A stretch of 43,257 nt of DNA from an uncultured Prevotella sp. (GCA_900316295.1 ONCJ01000015.1:1-43257); one strand, 5' to 3'. Counted from the first letter of the stretch, positions 17,687 through 27,652 are shown. Numbers and translations: made by a program. Notes: generated by a model from the sequence alone, not told the origin.

Positions 17687-17866
17687 GAAAAAGAAACTTC
17701 TTCGTTGTGACAACGAAATGACATATATTTGGTTAGTAGTTATTTTAGGTTAGATTAGTAAAAGACACTTTTTTCTAAAGTTCAACACATTTGTTCTTCA
17801 AAATCTGAGAAGACGCGGAAGGACAAAAAAGGCAGAGATAGTTTTGTGAATTCTCTGCCTTTTTTT
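17687..17866 (+). ncRNA. Candidate ~180-nt small RNA
   Basis: A gene-free interval bounded by a consensus-like promoter (17650-17680) and a strong terminator (17825-17866). It contains a hairpin near its 5' end (TTCGTTGT/ACAACGAA around 17702-17717). Length and layout suit an independent small RNA, but no known family is recognised. Confidence 0.35.
17825..17866 (+). terminator. Terminator overlapping the djlA-like promoter
   Basis: AAAAAAGGCAGAGA (17825-17838) pairs with TCTCTGCCTTTTTT, followed by more T. The stem is symmetric enough to work in both directions. Its loop and right arm contain the -33 box and spacer of the next promoter. Confidence 0.8.
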
Positions 17867-17874
17867 TATCTTTG
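17843..17874 (+). promoter_or_regulatory. Promoter of the DjlA-like gene
   Basis: TTTG at 17843-17846 (in the terminator loop), a 20-bp spacer and TATCTTTG at 17867-17874, leaving a very short leader before the ATG at 17891. Confidence 0.65.
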
Positions 17875-17890
17875 CACAAAACAATAAGAT

Positions 17891-18736
17891 ATGGCAATAG
17901 GAAAATGGATTGGCGGAGTGCTGGGATGGATAGTGAGCGGCGGAAGTATTATCGGCGCATTGGCAGGTTATGTCCTTGGCTCTTTATTTGAAAGTGGTGC
18001 TGAGTCGAGCGGTGCTGCTACGGGATATGACGGCTATTCAAACAATCCGTATGCCGGCGACGGATATGATGAGGGCGAGCGCAATTCGTTCCTCTTTTCC
18101 ATGATGGTGCTCTCTTCGTATATCATCAAGGCAGACGGTAAGATTATGCATTCTGAGATGGAATATGTACGCGGGTTTCTCAGACAGAACTTTGGTGAGC
18201 CTGCTGCTATACAGGGTGAGGAGATTTTGCTTAAACTGTTTGAAAGACAAAAGAGCGAGGGAATGATGGTCTACCGAGAGACTATCCGAAAGGTCTGCGT
18301 GGAGATACGTTTCCACATGAACGAGAGTATGCGTCTGCAACTGCTCAACTACCTTGTGATGATAGCCAAGGCTGACGGTAGGGTGACTAAAGAAGAAAAG
18401 GAAGCCCTGTATGAGGTCGCCACAACCATGGGGCAGTCTACATACGATGTCGATTCTCTTCTTGCTATGGACTATTCTAATAGGAGTAGCGGCAACCAGA
18501 GAAGGGGAGAAACTTATGCCGATAGGGACCAGGAGCTGGCTAATGCATACAAGGTGCTTGGTATATCCCCAACGGCTACTGATGAAGAAGTGAAAAAGGC
18601 ATATCGTCAGTTGGCACTCAGGCACCATCCCGACCGTGTGGCATCGTTGGGTGATGATGTGCGTAAGACTGCCGAGAAGAAATTCCAGGAGATCAACAAT
18701 GCTAAGGAGATAGTCTTCAAGGCAAGAGGTCTATAG
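17891..18736 (+). CDS. DjlA-like TerB/J-domain co-chaperone
   Basis: 281 residues. A Gly-rich hydrophobic N-terminus (residues about 5-33, [29 protein letters not shown]) should insert in the membrane. A helical TerB/DjlA central domain (about 65-175, with [13 protein letters not shown] and [13 protein letters not shown]) follows. The C-terminal J-domain (about 213-281) carries HPD at 246-248. It would recruit and stimulate DnaK at the inner membrane. The architecture matches DjlA. The last codons overlap the end of the convergent Ca2+ ATPase gene by 6 bp. Confidence 0.9.
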   Translation: MAIGKWIGGVLGWIVSGGSIIGALAGYVLGSLFESGAESSGAATGYDGYSNNPYAGDGYDEGERNSFLFSMMVLSSYIIKADGKIMHSEMEYVRGFLRQNFGEPAAIQGEEILLKLFERQKSEGMMVYRETIRKVCVEIRFHMNESMRLQLLNYLVMIAKADGRVTKEEKEALYEVATTMGQSTYDVDSLLAMDYSNRSSGNQRRGETYADRDQELANAYKVLGISPTATDEEVKKAYRQLALRHHPDRVASLGDDVRKTAEKKFQEINNAKEIVFKARGL

Positions 18737-21367
18737 TTGTCTTCGGAAACTCACTTTTATCGCCCTTGCCACTTCTCCTACAATCAGTATCGCTGAGGTG
18801 CCCGTGATAATGTATAGCCAGTGGAGCGGAGCGATTTGTTCAACGTTGAACATTTTTCCACCAAATGTGATTATGCCTATCTGACCAAGGAATATCAATA
18901 TCACGATAAGCAAGAATCCTCTACAATTGCTAAGACCGCTGAAGGCACTCTTGCCTGTGAGGAATGCTTTGGCATTGAACAGATTCCAAAATTGCATCAT
19001 GACGAAGATGGTGAAGAACACGCTCAGTTCGTATCTGCTGAAACCGCTATCCTTAGCCAATGGCTCACCTGTTATGTTTTGTCCTGGAGTGCTCTCAAAC
19101 CAGAAGAAGAATACGAGGAGTATGGCTGTCATAGCCAGACCGACACCAAGAATGAAGCTCTTCATCGGGCGGCTGATGATGAATCGTCGACGGTCGCGCG
19201 GACGCTCCTTCATGACAGACTCTGATGGAGGTAGCGAGGCGAGAGCCATAGCAGCAAAAGTGTCCATGATGAGGTTGACCCAGAGCATCTGTGTCACCGT
19301 GAGTGGCGACTGGGTGTCAAAGATTGCTCCGACTAATACTATCAGGCAGGCTACGACATTGACGGTCAATTGGAAGAGAATGAATCGCTGGATGTTGCGA
19401 TAGAGCGAACGTCCCCACATAACCGCACGACCTATACTCGCAAAGGAGTTGTCGATAATGGTGATGTCTGATGCTTCTTTGGCTACGGCAGTACCGTCAC
19501 CCATTGACAATCCTACGTGTGCTGCCTTTAATGCCGGAGCATCATTCGTGCCGTCACCAGTCACAGCCACTACTTCGCCCCTTGCTTGTAGTGCCTCTAC
19601 CAACCGTTTCTTGTCCATGGGTCGAGCACGTGCTATGACCTTCAGACTCTTAACTCGCTTACGAAGTTCTTCATCGCTGAGTTCTGACAACTCAGGACCA
19701 GTAATCACCCATGGGTGGTCAGCATCTTGTTTGTCGTCGAGCGTATTATCTGTGTCTATAATACCCACCTCGCGTGCTATCTCCATAGCCGTACCAATGG
19801 TGTCGCCCGTCACAATCTTGATGTCAATTCCTGCTTTGAGACATTCCTCTACGGCAGCAGGTACATCCTGACGCACAGGATCGCTGATGGCAACGATAGC
19901 TTGCATCTTGCCGTCGCAAGCAAAAGCCAAGGTGCGCATAGCCCTATGCTGCCACTCTGTCAGTTTGTTGCTGCATATTTGTTTTGTCTCTTCATCAATC
20001 TCACATTTTGACATCACTATTTCAGGAGCCCCCTTCAGATATGTTGCATCTTTTCCATTCGATGCCACCGTGGTCATCATGTATTTACGTTCCGTATTAA
20101 AGGGTATCTGGTCGATGATGGCAGCTTGTTGGCGTAACGATTGATAGTCTTCTCCCTGCTGACGTACCCACTGTAGTAGTGCGCCTTCCGTAGGATTGCC
20201 TATTGCTCCGTCGGTTGATAGCTCCGCAGTAGAGTTGACGGCTATGTTATTGTATAACGACAATCTTACATGGTCGTCTTCTTCTGTTTTGCCTAATAAA
20301 AGCATCTCAGCTACAGTCATTTTGTTCTGAGTCAGGGTTCCGGTCTTGTCTGTACATATCACGGTCGTAGCTCCCATCGTCTCACATGCATGCATTTTGC
20401 GCACGAGGTTATTAGTCTTGAGCATACGTCGCATGCTGTATGCCAGACTCAGGGTCACAGCCATGGGCAGTCCTTCTGGTACGGCTACGACAATCAGCGT
20501 AACGGCAATCATTATAGTCTGTAACACGTAGGCTATGAATGCCACAAAACTGAAGGGCTCGGTGATGAGGTAGTCGGCAATGCGGGCAATAATCACCAGC
20601 GTGGCGATAGCATACGAGGCTTTAGAGATGAAGAAGCCCAGTTGGTCGAGTTGCTCGTTGAGCGGAGTCTTCACGCTGTCATCTATCTGTGCGGCAGTAT
20701 ATACCTTGCCGCTCTCAGTAGCATCGCCTACGCGCTCTACGCAGAACACACCATGACCTTCCATCACCTTGGTACCTCTCAGTACCATGTCTTTCGGATA
20801 TGTGGTCGCATCGTTTGGCTTATCTGCCTCTACATCCTCCGTACAGTCCTTCTCGGCTATGGGCTCACCCGTTAAAGAAGACTCGTCAACCATCAGTGAT
20901 GTTGATTGTAATAGGGTACCGTCGGCAGGAATCTCAGCTCCCGTTTCCAGCCTGACAATGTCGCCCACGACAACATCCCGTCGGGCTATCTGTTGCCATT
21001 CGTCATTTCTATATACCTGTACGTGTTCGTCGTCGTTCACCTGATTGAGCAGTGAGAACTCTTTGTCGGCTTTATACTCAAAGAGAAAAGCTAATCCCGT
21101 GGCGAGCAATATGGCTACAAAGATGCCAACGGGTTCGAAGAATACATCTTTGCCTTCATGCAGTCCAAAATACTCGTAAAAGCTAATGCCGATGCTCAAA
21201 GTTCCTGCCACCAGGAGGATGATGATGAGCGGATCGCGGAATTTGTCCAAGAACTTACGCCACAGAGGCTCGCGTTCGGGTGGTGTCAGAATGTTGTTTC
21301 CGTGCAGTTGTCTGCTTTGTAACACCTGCTCGTCTGTCAGTCCGATGTATTGTTGTTTCTTTGTCAT
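18731..21367 (-). CDS. Calcium-translocating P-type ATPase (PMCA type)
   Basis: 878 residues of the P2 ATPase class. Features are the cation ATPase N-terminal segment, the actuator motif SLTGEP, the phosphorylated Asp340 in [16 protein letters not shown] in the nucleotide domain, [17 protein letters not shown] and a C-terminal group of membrane helices. PEGLP in helix 4 and NLIMDTFAA in helix 6 fit Ca2+ transport. It would export Ca2+ from the cytoplasm using ATP. It follows the TPR-YraN gene by 32 bp and is probably co-transcribed. A dispersed GTTCAACGTTGAACATT repeat (18838-18854) is inside its reading frame near the C-terminus (MFNVEQ). Confidence 0.94.
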   Translation of the reverse strand: MTKKQQYIGLTDEQVLQSRQLHGNNILTPPEREPLWRKFLDKFRDPLIIILLVAGTLSIGISFYEYFGLHEGKDVFFEPVGIFVAILLATGLAFLFEYKADKEFSLLNQVNDDEHVQVYRNDEWQQIARRDVVVGDIVRLETGAEIPADGTLLQSTSLMVDESSLTGEPIAEKDCTEDVEADKPNDATTYPKDMVLRGTKVMEGHGVFCVERVGDATESGKVYTAAQIDDSVKTPLNEQLDQLGFFISKASYAIATLVIIARIADYLITEPFSFVAFIAYVLQTIMIAVTLIVVAVPEGLPMAVTLSLAYSMRRMLKTNNLVRKMHACETMGATTVICTDKTGTLTQNKMTVAEMLLLGKTEEDDHVRLSLYNNIAVNSTAELSTDGAIGNPTEGALLQWVRQQGEDYQSLRQQAAIIDQIPFNTERKYMMTTVASNGKDATYLKGAPEIVMSKCEIDEETKQICSNKLTEWQHRAMRTLAFACDGKMQAIVAISDPVRQDVPAAVEECLKAGIDIKIVTGDTIGTAMEIAREVGIIDTDNTLDDKQDADHPWVITGPELSELSDEELRKRVKSLKVIARARPMDKKRLVEALQARGEVVAVTGDGTNDAPALKAAHVGLSMGDGTAVAKEASDITIIDNSFASIGRAVMWGRSLYRNIQRFILFQLTVNVVACLIVLVGAIFDTQSPLTVTQMLWVNLIMDTFAAMALASLPPSESVMKERPRDRRRFIISRPMKSFILGVGLAMTAILLVFFFWFESTPGQNITGEPLAKDSGFSRYELSVFFTIFVMMQFWNLFNAKAFLTGKSAFSGLSNCRGFLLIVILIFLGQIGIITFGGKMFNVEQIAPLHWLYIITGTSAILIVGEVARAIKVSFRRQL

Positions 21368-21399
21368 CTGGCTATCGTTATGCTTCTTATGTTGTGACT

Positions 21400-22371
21400 T
21401 TATTTATATGAAAGATTGACATCCTCTATATGATTGATTGTGGGTTCTCCTGCATCAGGCTGACCTACTATCGTGATGATGTCAAATCGTATGGGATTGT
21501 TTATCTTATGTAATTTCACATAATGATTGATGGCAAATTTCAGATTGCGCATCTTGGCATAGTCTACTGCTTGTTCTGGGGCAATGAAATCTGCGTTGCG
21601 ACGAGTCTTGACTTCTACAAACACTATGGTGTCGTTCTGTCGTGCTATGATGTCGATGTCACGATGGTCGGAATGCCAATCTCGTTCAATGATGATATAT
21701 CCCTTACTGCGAAGATACACCTCAGAGAGGTCTTCTCCCCATATTCCCATCTGTATGTGCTCGGCCTTGTCCAGTCCTTCTTCCATGGACAGTGCCTTTT
21801 CTTCTTCGCCCATGATGCGATAGATTGTAGCCATGTGCCTGTGGTTTTCCTTGTTGTGAGGCTGACGTCGCATGGCCTCCTGTAGCAGCGGCATCACCTT
21901 CAGGGCGTTGTCCACCGTAGGGCTCTCCTTAATCTCTTTAAATGCTCGATTGAGTAGCTGCTGAGCCACCGAGGGGATATGACCGCTTACAGACTCGCTG
22001 GTGGGTGGAGTGGGGAAGTCTTGCCAAAGAGCATCACTCATCTGGTCTGTCTGCATGTCTTCAACGAAACAAAGTATGCTGAAGTCTTCCTTCTCTCGGT
22101 CCAGTGCCAACGCTCCATAATATATACTTCTATGTGCGCTCCCCTCTCGGTCCTCGATATTTGGAAGTATGCGAACCAAAGACTTGAATATCTTCTCTGC
22201 CTCGTCGTATTTATGCTCCTTTATGCGTTTCTTCAGGATGTCGCTTGCTGTCCAAAACATGCACAGAGTCGTATATTTGCCTTTGTGCACGGCGTACATA
22301 GGTCGGATTATCTGGTATGCCTCCTCAATCCTTCCTTGCTTCCTGAGATCGAATACTTCCTTGACAGTCAT
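21400..22371 (-). CDS. TPR-like domain fused to YraN/UPF0102 nuclease domain
   Basis: About 323 residues if it starts at MTVKEVFDLRKQG (22371). The frame is open to 22476, but a -7 box at 22421-22428 makes the longer form unlikely. Residues about 1-200 are helical with TPR-like signatures (EEAYQIIRPMYA, ALKVMPLLQEAMRRQP, RIMGEEEKALSME). The last ~115 residues are a YraN-type restriction-endonuclease-like fold: GEDLSEVYLRSKGY, DIDIIARQNDTIVFVEVKTRR with the D...E-x-K catalytic pattern. YraN alone is about 120 residues elsewhere, so the N-terminal helical extension is notable. The role is uncertain. Confidence 0.85.
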   Translation of the reverse strand: MTVKEVFDLRKQGRIEEAYQIIRPMYAVHKGKYTTLCMFWTASDILKKRIKEHKYDEAEKIFKSLVRILPNIEDREGSAHRSIYYGALALDREKEDFSILCFVEDMQTDQMSDALWQDFPTPPTSESVSGHIPSVAQQLLNRAFKEIKESPTVDNALKVMPLLQEAMRRQPHNKENHRHMATIYRIMGEEEKALSMEEGLDKAEHIQMGIWGEDLSEVYLRSKGYIIIERDWHSDHRDIDIIARQNDTIVFVEVKTRRNADFIAPEQAVDYAKMRNLKFAINHYVKLHKINNPIRFDIITIVGQPDAGEPTINHIEDVNLSYK

Positions 22372-22420
22372 ATTCCTAATCCTTATTCTTAATCTACAGC
22401 TGTTGTTACGTTCGTGGCGG

Positions 22421-22428
22421 CAAAGGTA
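22421..22428 (-). promoter_or_regulatory. -7 box for the TPR-YraN gene
   Basis: CAAAGGTA on the plus strand, i.e. TACCTTTG reading leftwards. It is about 50 bp before the ATG at 22371; the -33 region is T-rich without a perfect TTTG at the best spacing. Confidence 0.5.
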
Positions 22429-22495
22429 CAAATAAAAACTATAATCACGAAAAAACAACATACAATCTCTTGTCACTGATTTTTTTTTACTGTTT

Positions 22496-22527
22496 TTTGT
22501 ATAATTATGAGAATATCCTTATCTTTG
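22496..22527 (+). promoter_or_regulatory. preA promoter
   Basis: TTTG at 22496-22499, a 20-bp spacer and TATCTTTG at 22520-22527. Transcription would start near 22534, which excludes the start at 22470. Confidence 0.65.
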
Positions 22528-22607
22528 TCTCGACAATCTTATACCTTATCCCGCACTTGATGCGGAATGGCAAAATTATTTATGCCCCTAAAATATATAT
22601 ATGTCTT

Positions 22608-24086
22608 ATGGCAGAGAATAGAGCAAAGAAAATGAAGTTAAGAGAGGAGGTCGGTAGATGTCTGCTATGCATGGATGCGCCTTGTAGTAAGTCATGTAAG
22701 AATGGGGATCCTGCTCGAGCCATACGAGCTATCCGCTTTGGCAACGAGAAGTTGGCAGGACAATGGCTGGCTGGGTGTAGCGATGCCGATTTGCTGGCTG
22801 CCGAGGAATCTTGCATCCACTACGACCTTCCTATACGCATTAGGGAGATTGCCGATGCTGTTCCCGTCGTTCAGAAAAACGATAATCCCTGCCCTGATCT
22901 CTCAATCAACTTTTGTGGTATTAGATGTGAGAATCCGTTCTTTCTCGCTTCGTCGGCCGTATGTACCAATTATGAGATGGTGGCACGAGCGTTTGATATG
23001 GGGTGGGGCGGCGTGTTCTATAAGACCATCTGCAAGCAGGAGATACGCGAGGTGTCGCCGAGGTTTGATGCCGTCAAGACAGGCACGTCGATAGAAGGCT
23101 TCCGTAATATGGAACAACTCTCGGAAAATCCCTACAAAGAGGATTTCGAGATACTGCGAAAGTTAAAACAAAACTACCCTTCTAAGGTTGTCGTTGCTTC
23201 TGTCATGGGACAGTTTGAGGAGGAATGGATAGAACTGGCAAAGATGGCTGAAGATGCTGGATGTGATGCCATAGAGCTTAATTTCTCTTGTCCGCAGATG
23301 CGACTTGCTGGTATGGGTAGTGATGTGGGACAAAACCTTGAACTCGTCGTGTTCTACACAACCTACGTGAAACAGGCAGTCAGCATACCCGTCATTCCAA
23401 AGATGACACCTAACATAACCAATATGAGAGAACCAGCCATCGGAGCATATTTCGCAGGTGCTGATGCCATCTCTGCCATCAATACTATCAAGAGCGTCAC
23501 AATGTCCTCGTCGTCTGAGGTCAACCAGAAGAAAGTAGTTTCGGGCTATAGTGGCAAAGCCGTGAAACCCATCGCCCTACGCTATATCCTGGAGATGACA
23601 TCCCACCATATCATGAACAAGATACATCCAATCCATTTTAGCGGAATTGGTGGTATAGAAACATGGCGTGATGCTTTGGAGTTCATCCAGTTAGGTTGTC
23701 GTAATGTACAGATATGTACTGCCGTTATGCAATATGGCTACCGCATCATCGACGACCTTATCTTGGGGCTCCAGACATATCTGCGTGATCGAGGCATCCA
23801 ACATCTTGAAGATGTCGTAGGCGAAGAGCTTCCTAACTTTGTCTCGCCGTCCAATCTCGACCGCGATACGATAGTCTATCCCAAGATAGATACTGACAAG
23901 TGTATCGGTTGCGGACGTTGTTATATGTCGTGTAGGGACGGTGGTCATCAGGCTATAACTTTCGATACCGCCACTCGTCGACCACGTATCATTGGAAGCA
24001 AATGTGTGGGCTGCCACCTCTGTCGACTCATTTGTCCTATGGAAGCTATCGGACTCACAAAGCGTGTTGTCAAGAAGAATAATTAA
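22608..24086 (+). CDS. preA: NAD-dependent dihydropyrimidine dehydrogenase, PreA-like, with extra Fe-S N-terminus
   Basis: 492 residues. The N-terminus has a CxxC-x4-CxxxC cluster (CLLCMDAPCSKSC), like the Fe-S/adrenodoxin-reductase-side domain of dihydropyrimidine dehydrogenase. Residues about 100-410 form a dihydroorotate-dehydrogenase-type FMN barrel (ELNFSCPQ, SGYSGKAVKPIALR, SGIGGI). Two 4Fe-4S motifs close the chain (CIGCGRCYMSC, CVGCHLCRLICP). It should reduce uracil/thymine or act in reverse, using a partner for NAD(P)H. PreA is usually about 410 residues, so the N-terminal Cys domain is an addition; no separate preT is nearby. ATG 22563 would add 15 residues; I prefer 22608. Confidence 0.85.
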   Translation: MAENRAKKMKLREEVGRCLLCMDAPCSKSCKNGDPARAIRAIRFGNEKLAGQWLAGCSDADLLAAEESCIHYDLPIRIREIADAVPVVQKNDNPCPDLSINFCGIRCENPFFLASSAVCTNYEMVARAFDMGWGGVFYKTICKQEIREVSPRFDAVKTGTSIEGFRNMEQLSENPYKEDFEILRKLKQNYPSKVVVASVMGQFEEEWIELAKMAEDAGCDAIELNFSCPQMRLAGMGSDVGQNLELVVFYTTYVKQAVSIPVIPKMTPNITNMREPAIGAYFAGADAISAINTIKSVTMSSSSEVNQKKVVSGYSGKAVKPIALRYILEMTSHHIMNKIHPIHFSGIGGIETWRDALEFIQLGCRNVQICTAVMQYGYRIIDDLILGLQTYLRDRGIQHLEDVVGEELPNFVSPSNLDRDTIVYPKIDTDKCIGCGRCYMSCRDGGHQAITFDTATRRPRIIGSKCVGCHLCRLICPMEAIGLTKRVVKKNN

Positions 24087-24217
24087 TTTAACTTTCGGAT
24101 GTTCCACATCCTCTAGTTTTAGGGGCAGGGAGCAGGGGGCTCCCTGCTCCTTACCACTCTCTTGCCCCCTGCCCCCTGCTCCTTACCACTAAGGAACCAG
24201 AGCTTCCGAAAGTTAAA
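24087..24217. repeat. Inverted-repeat-bounded low-complexity element A
   Basis: The ends are perfect 13-bp inverted repeats: TTTAACTTTCGGA (24087-24099) and TCCGAAAGTTAAA (24205-24217). The core is GGGAGCAGGG/CTCCCTGCTCC and CTTACCACT repeats. It resembles element B at 27410-27551, whose ends are related but whose core differs. It may fold into a long hairpin and help stop preA transcription. Confidence 0.65.
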
Positions 24218-24267
24218 CCTTCCTTTTCTCTATTTCGTTTGCCATATCTTCAATGTCGTCTTCGTTC

Positions 24268-27200
24268 TTACTTGATCACCACCTTTTTACCGTCATGGAT
24301 ATACACACCCTTCAGTGTCGGCTTGCTGTTCAGCCTGCGTCCGTCCAGGCTATACCAGTCTGAATTGAAATTCGTGAAATTCGTGTAATTCGTGGTTGAA
24401 ATACCCGTCGTCGTTGTCTCTTCTCCGAAGTTCAGCATGATGCTATTGTCACCCTGTGCCAGGTCGGTGAGGGTGATGCCGTAGAGATGGAAGAAGCCTC
24501 GGAAGGCGTCGATGGTCATCGGCTCCGAGGGAAAGTACAACGTGTTGTCGGCACCCATATAGAGTAATTGATTAGTTAAACCAAAATCATCGGTGATGAC
24601 GGTAGGATTATAGCTACCCCAGACGACGATGCCAAAGTATATATTTTCGTAATCTTCCGTTGTCTTTCCGTCTTTGTCTTTGGCTATAATCGTCGGCATA
24701 CTGGCACTGCTTCCGTCCGTGATAGTGACATTTTTGAACACAGGGTCGGTAACATTGTCACCCTGCTCCCACTTCACGATGTAAGTCTTGCCTGCCTCTG
24801 TGGCGGTGAGGTTATCGCTGAAGGTGAGCGTCAGCGTGCCGTTGGCAAACGAGGCATCCTCCAGCTGCTTGATGACGGCACCGTGCAGCGGGCATTCCTC
24901 GTCAGCCAGTTGCTCTTCGCTCAGCGCAAAGGGCAAGCAGATGGTGTTCCACGAGCCGTCGTGGGAGAACGTCATGCCTTCTATGGTCGCCTGCACCGTT
25001 TTTCCAGCATAGTCGCTTATGGTACTATTGTTTTTCTCGTTGCTTTTCAGCGTGACATTCCTGCTGAAGTATGGCGTATGCTTCACGTCAGTGAAGGTGT
25101 AGGTGACACCTGTCAGGCCTTCAGGATACTGATAGGGATAGGTCACCGTAGCGGTGTATGTGATGTCGTCGTCCCATCGATTCTCCTGAACGTCAATTGC
25201 TATCGGCAATTGCTGTTCGTTTCCATCGTAGAGCAGTGGGTTGCTAAACCACATTTCCACCTTGCTGGGGTCGATGAATCCGTATTCGTCCTCGTTCCAC
25301 ACCCAACGGGTGGTGTAGTCCAGACGGTAGCGGGCATAGATCTTCGTATCCTGTGTCGGGGTGAATGGCTGCGACGGGTCGAAGAAGTTGGTGTGGTTGG
25401 TTTTCTCCGCATCGGTCAGCCAAATGTTCGTCGGTGCTGTCTGTGGGTCTTTCACCAGTGCCATCATGCTCAGTCCGTTGGCTGTTTTGGTCAGCGTCGG
25501 CATGTTGAAGGTCTGCCCTTTCACCACGCTGTACTGCGTGCCGCCGTCGTAATCGCCTGTGGTAGCCAGGTCGGTGTTCGTCGTATTGGCCTGATAGATG
25601 GTGATGGTACACATGTCGTCGGCGGCATTGAACTTCTTGCCGCACTTCTGACATGGTTCGCCAGCAGTTTCAGAGGCAAATACGTGATTTTCGTGACCAG
25701 AGTAGTTACAGTAGCGGCACTGGAAATCGTGACCTTCTTCTGCAATGGTATAGCTGATAGCCTCCGTTTTGTCACTGCCCTCGGTGGGCGTGGTGTGGTT
25801 GCATTCCTCAATCTTCACATACTTGCGATACCAGCAGGCATTCTTTCGTTCTAATGAAGTGAAGCGTCGCTCAATGTTGTTTTCCGAACTGCCTGCCTCC
25901 ACGTAGTAGGTGTCAGAAATGGAGAGTGAACCCTTCGACTCCTCCGAGAGATTACTGCCGATGGCGTTAGCACTGCCGCCGCCGCCCTTGGCAGTGACCG
26001 TTCCGCCCGTAATCTTGATGTTGATGCCCTTGCCGTCCTCACCGGCTCCTATGCCTACGGCATTGCTGTTGTCGCCAGTAGATTCGGCATAGACCGTACC
26101 ACCAGATATCGTGATGTCGCCGCTGTCGCCGTCCTCACCGCCGCCTATGCCGGCAGCATCCACGCCGCCGTAGGCATGAACGGTTCCGCCGCTGATGGTG
26201 ATGTCTCCAACGTGATTGTTGATGCCGCTGCCGATGCCGGCAGCATACTTGCCGCCCCGTGCCGTAACATCGCCACCGCTGATGTTGACACGACATCCGA
26301 AGTATCCGTAATCCGTACCAGACCTGCCTGTGCCGATGCCTGCACCATTGCCTTTGCCTTCGGCATAGACCGTGCCGCCGGAAATATCCACGTCAGCGCC
26401 GCCGTATGCTTCAAAAAGCAACGGTCGTCCCGAAACGGTATAGCTTTTGTTCCCGCCGATGCCGGCAGCATCCATTCCACCGTAGGCATGAACGGTTCCA
26501 CCGAATATTTTAACTTTGCGGTCCCACTCGCCTCCGATGCCCGCACCCTCGTCACCGCCACGGGCAGTGACATTGCCGCCGTAGATACGGATGTCATTAG
26601 CCCCGCCGATGCCTTCAGCACGGTCACCTGAGCCTTCGGCGACCACGGTACCGCCGTAGATATATACGAGACCCTCATCAGGACCGACCTGATTGCCGAT
26701 GCCAGGGCCCCTTTCCGAACCATAGGCAGTGACCTTCCCACTATGGATATACGTCTGCGCACCGCCAAACTGTCCGGAGCCGCCGATTCCCACATCACCC
26801 AGTCTTTTACTGATTCCAGGCGAGAATTCAACCCGTCCGTTTGTGGTCCGCGCTTCGTTCACCACCAGCTTTCCCGTTTCGTTTTGCTGTCCGTATATAT
26901 GAAGTTCCCCTTTTAACCCATTTATTTCGATTATGATATGGTGAATTTTGGCTTCCGCACCGTCGCATATAATCAGTTTTGTTCTGCCATAGGCGTATAG
27001 CGTATAATGGGACAAATCCATCTCACCCGTAATATATACAGTTCGATCACCGATATTTACGCCATAATCCACATTTTCACCTAAGGTTTGAGGTACCAGG
27101 GGCTCTTCTGTATAATATGTTTCACGGTAGTTACTTTGGTCGGCAATGATGTCCGCCAAGTTCACGGCATTCTCTGCCGTCACCTCAGTCTCCACGACTT

Positions 27201-27312
27201 TTTTTGTGGCTTCGTCCCACGTCCGGTCAATGTACTTAATACTTTCCGCCCATACACCCTGTGCCATCGCACCCAGCAGGGCAAACATCATGAATACTTT
27301 CTTTTTCATCAT
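24268..27312 (-). CDS. Large secreted Gly-rich repeat protein with C-terminal sorting-like tail
   Basis: About 1014 residues from MMKKK (27312); the longer frame to 27357 runs into the promoter. The signal peptide MMKKKVFMMFALLGAMAQGVWA is followed by a repeat region (about residues 130-480) built on ISGGTVHAYGG-x-DAAGIGG units, each ending in AGIGG or similar. These resemble the right-handed beta-helix-like repeats of bacterial surface proteins annotated as carbohydrate-binding. A Cys-His zinc-finger-like segment (FQCRYCNYSGHENH...CQKCGKKF) and beta-rich modules follow. The tail WYSLDGRRL...KGVYIHDGKKVVIK matches the C-terminal domain found on many Bacteroidales exported proteins. The function is not known; surface or extracellular location is inferred. 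Confidence 0.82.
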   Translation of the reverse strand: MMKKKVFMMFALLGAMAQGVWAESIKYIDRTWDEATKKVVETEVTAENAVNLADIIADQSNYRETYYTEEPLVPQTLGENVDYGVNIGDRTVYITGEMDLSHYTLYAYGRTKLIICDGAEAKIHHIIIEINGLKGELHIYGQQNETGKLVVNEARTTNGRVEFSPGISKRLGDVGIGGSGQFGGAQTYIHSGKVTAYGSERGPGIGNQVGPDEGLVYIYGGTVVAEGSGDRAEGIGGANDIRIYGGNVTARGGDEGAGIGGEWDRKVKIFGGTVHAYGGMDAAGIGGNKSYTVSGRPLLFEAYGGADVDISGGTVYAEGKGNGAGIGTGRSGTDYGYFGCRVNISGGDVTARGGKYAAGIGSGINNHVGDITISGGTVHAYGGVDAAGIGGGEDGDSGDITISGGTVYAESTGDNSNAVGIGAGEDGKGINIKITGGTVTAKGGGGSANAIGSNLSEESKGSLSISDTYYVEAGSSENNIERRFTSLERKNACWYRKYVKIEECNHTTPTEGSDKTEAISYTIAEEGHDFQCRYCNYSGHENHVFASETAGEPCQKCGKKFNAADDMCTITIYQANTTNTDLATTGDYDGGTQYSVVKGQTFNMPTLTKTANGLSMMALVKDPQTAPTNIWLTDAEKTNHTNFFDPSQPFTPTQDTKIYARYRLDYTTRWVWNEDEYGFIDPSKVEMWFSNPLLYDGNEQQLPIAIDVQENRWDDDITYTATVTYPYQYPEGLTGVTYTFTDVKHTPYFSRNVTLKSNEKNNSTISDYAGKTVQATIEGMTFSHDGSWNTICLPFALSEEQLADEECPLHGAVIKQLEDASFANGTLTLTFSDNLTATEAGKTYIVKWEQGDNVTDPVFKNVTITDGSSASMPTIIAKDKDGKTTEDYENIYFGIVVWGSYNPTVITDDFGLTNQLLYMGADNTLYFPSEPMTIDAFRGFFHLYGITLTDLAQGDNSIMLNFGEETTTTGISTTNYTNFTNFNSDWYSLDGRRLNSKPTLKGVYIHDGKKVVIK

Positions 27313-27343
27313 CAAATGTTCTTCTCGAATTAAAACTCTGGTG

Positions 27344-27351
27344 CAAAGGTA
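27344..27351 (-). promoter_or_regulatory. -7 box for the Gly-rich secreted protein
   Basis: CAAAGGTA on the plus strand (TACCTTTG leftwards), 32 bp before the ATG at 27312. It decides the start codon. Confidence 0.55.
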
Positions 27352-27409
27352 TAACATTTTGACTGACGTTGTAGCAATTCGGGCGTTAAAAATGAAAAAT
27401 AAACTAATT

Positions 27410-27551
27410 CAACTTTCGCAAGCTCGGCTTGCCTTATTGTCCTCTATCTTCCGCCGCTGAAAAGCGGCTATCTTCCTTTATCTTCCTTTATCTTCCTTTA
27501 TCTTCCTTTATCTTCCTTTATCTTCCTATATCTACTTAACATGCGAAACTT
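27410..27551. repeat. Inverted-repeat-bounded element B with 10-bp tandem repeat
   Basis: Ends AACTTTCGCA (about 27411) and TGCGAAACTT (about 27541) are inverted. The core holds a hairpin (CCGC...GCGG) and six tandem copies of the 10-bp unit TATCTTCCTT (27469-27528), the last with one change. The copy number is likely to vary between strains. Confidence 0.65.
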
Positions 27552-27652
27552 AAGTAATTGAAATATTTTTGTGGTTTTTGCAGCATTTTCGTAATAAAAT
27601 TATATCTTTGCAGGAGAAAATTGCCTTAAAAGGTAGACAGTGTACTTGAACT

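Noticed and set aside
24883-25854. 323-codon plus-strand ORF inside the secreted-protein gene
   Set aside because: Antisense shadow of the repeat-rich gene; no start signal or domain.
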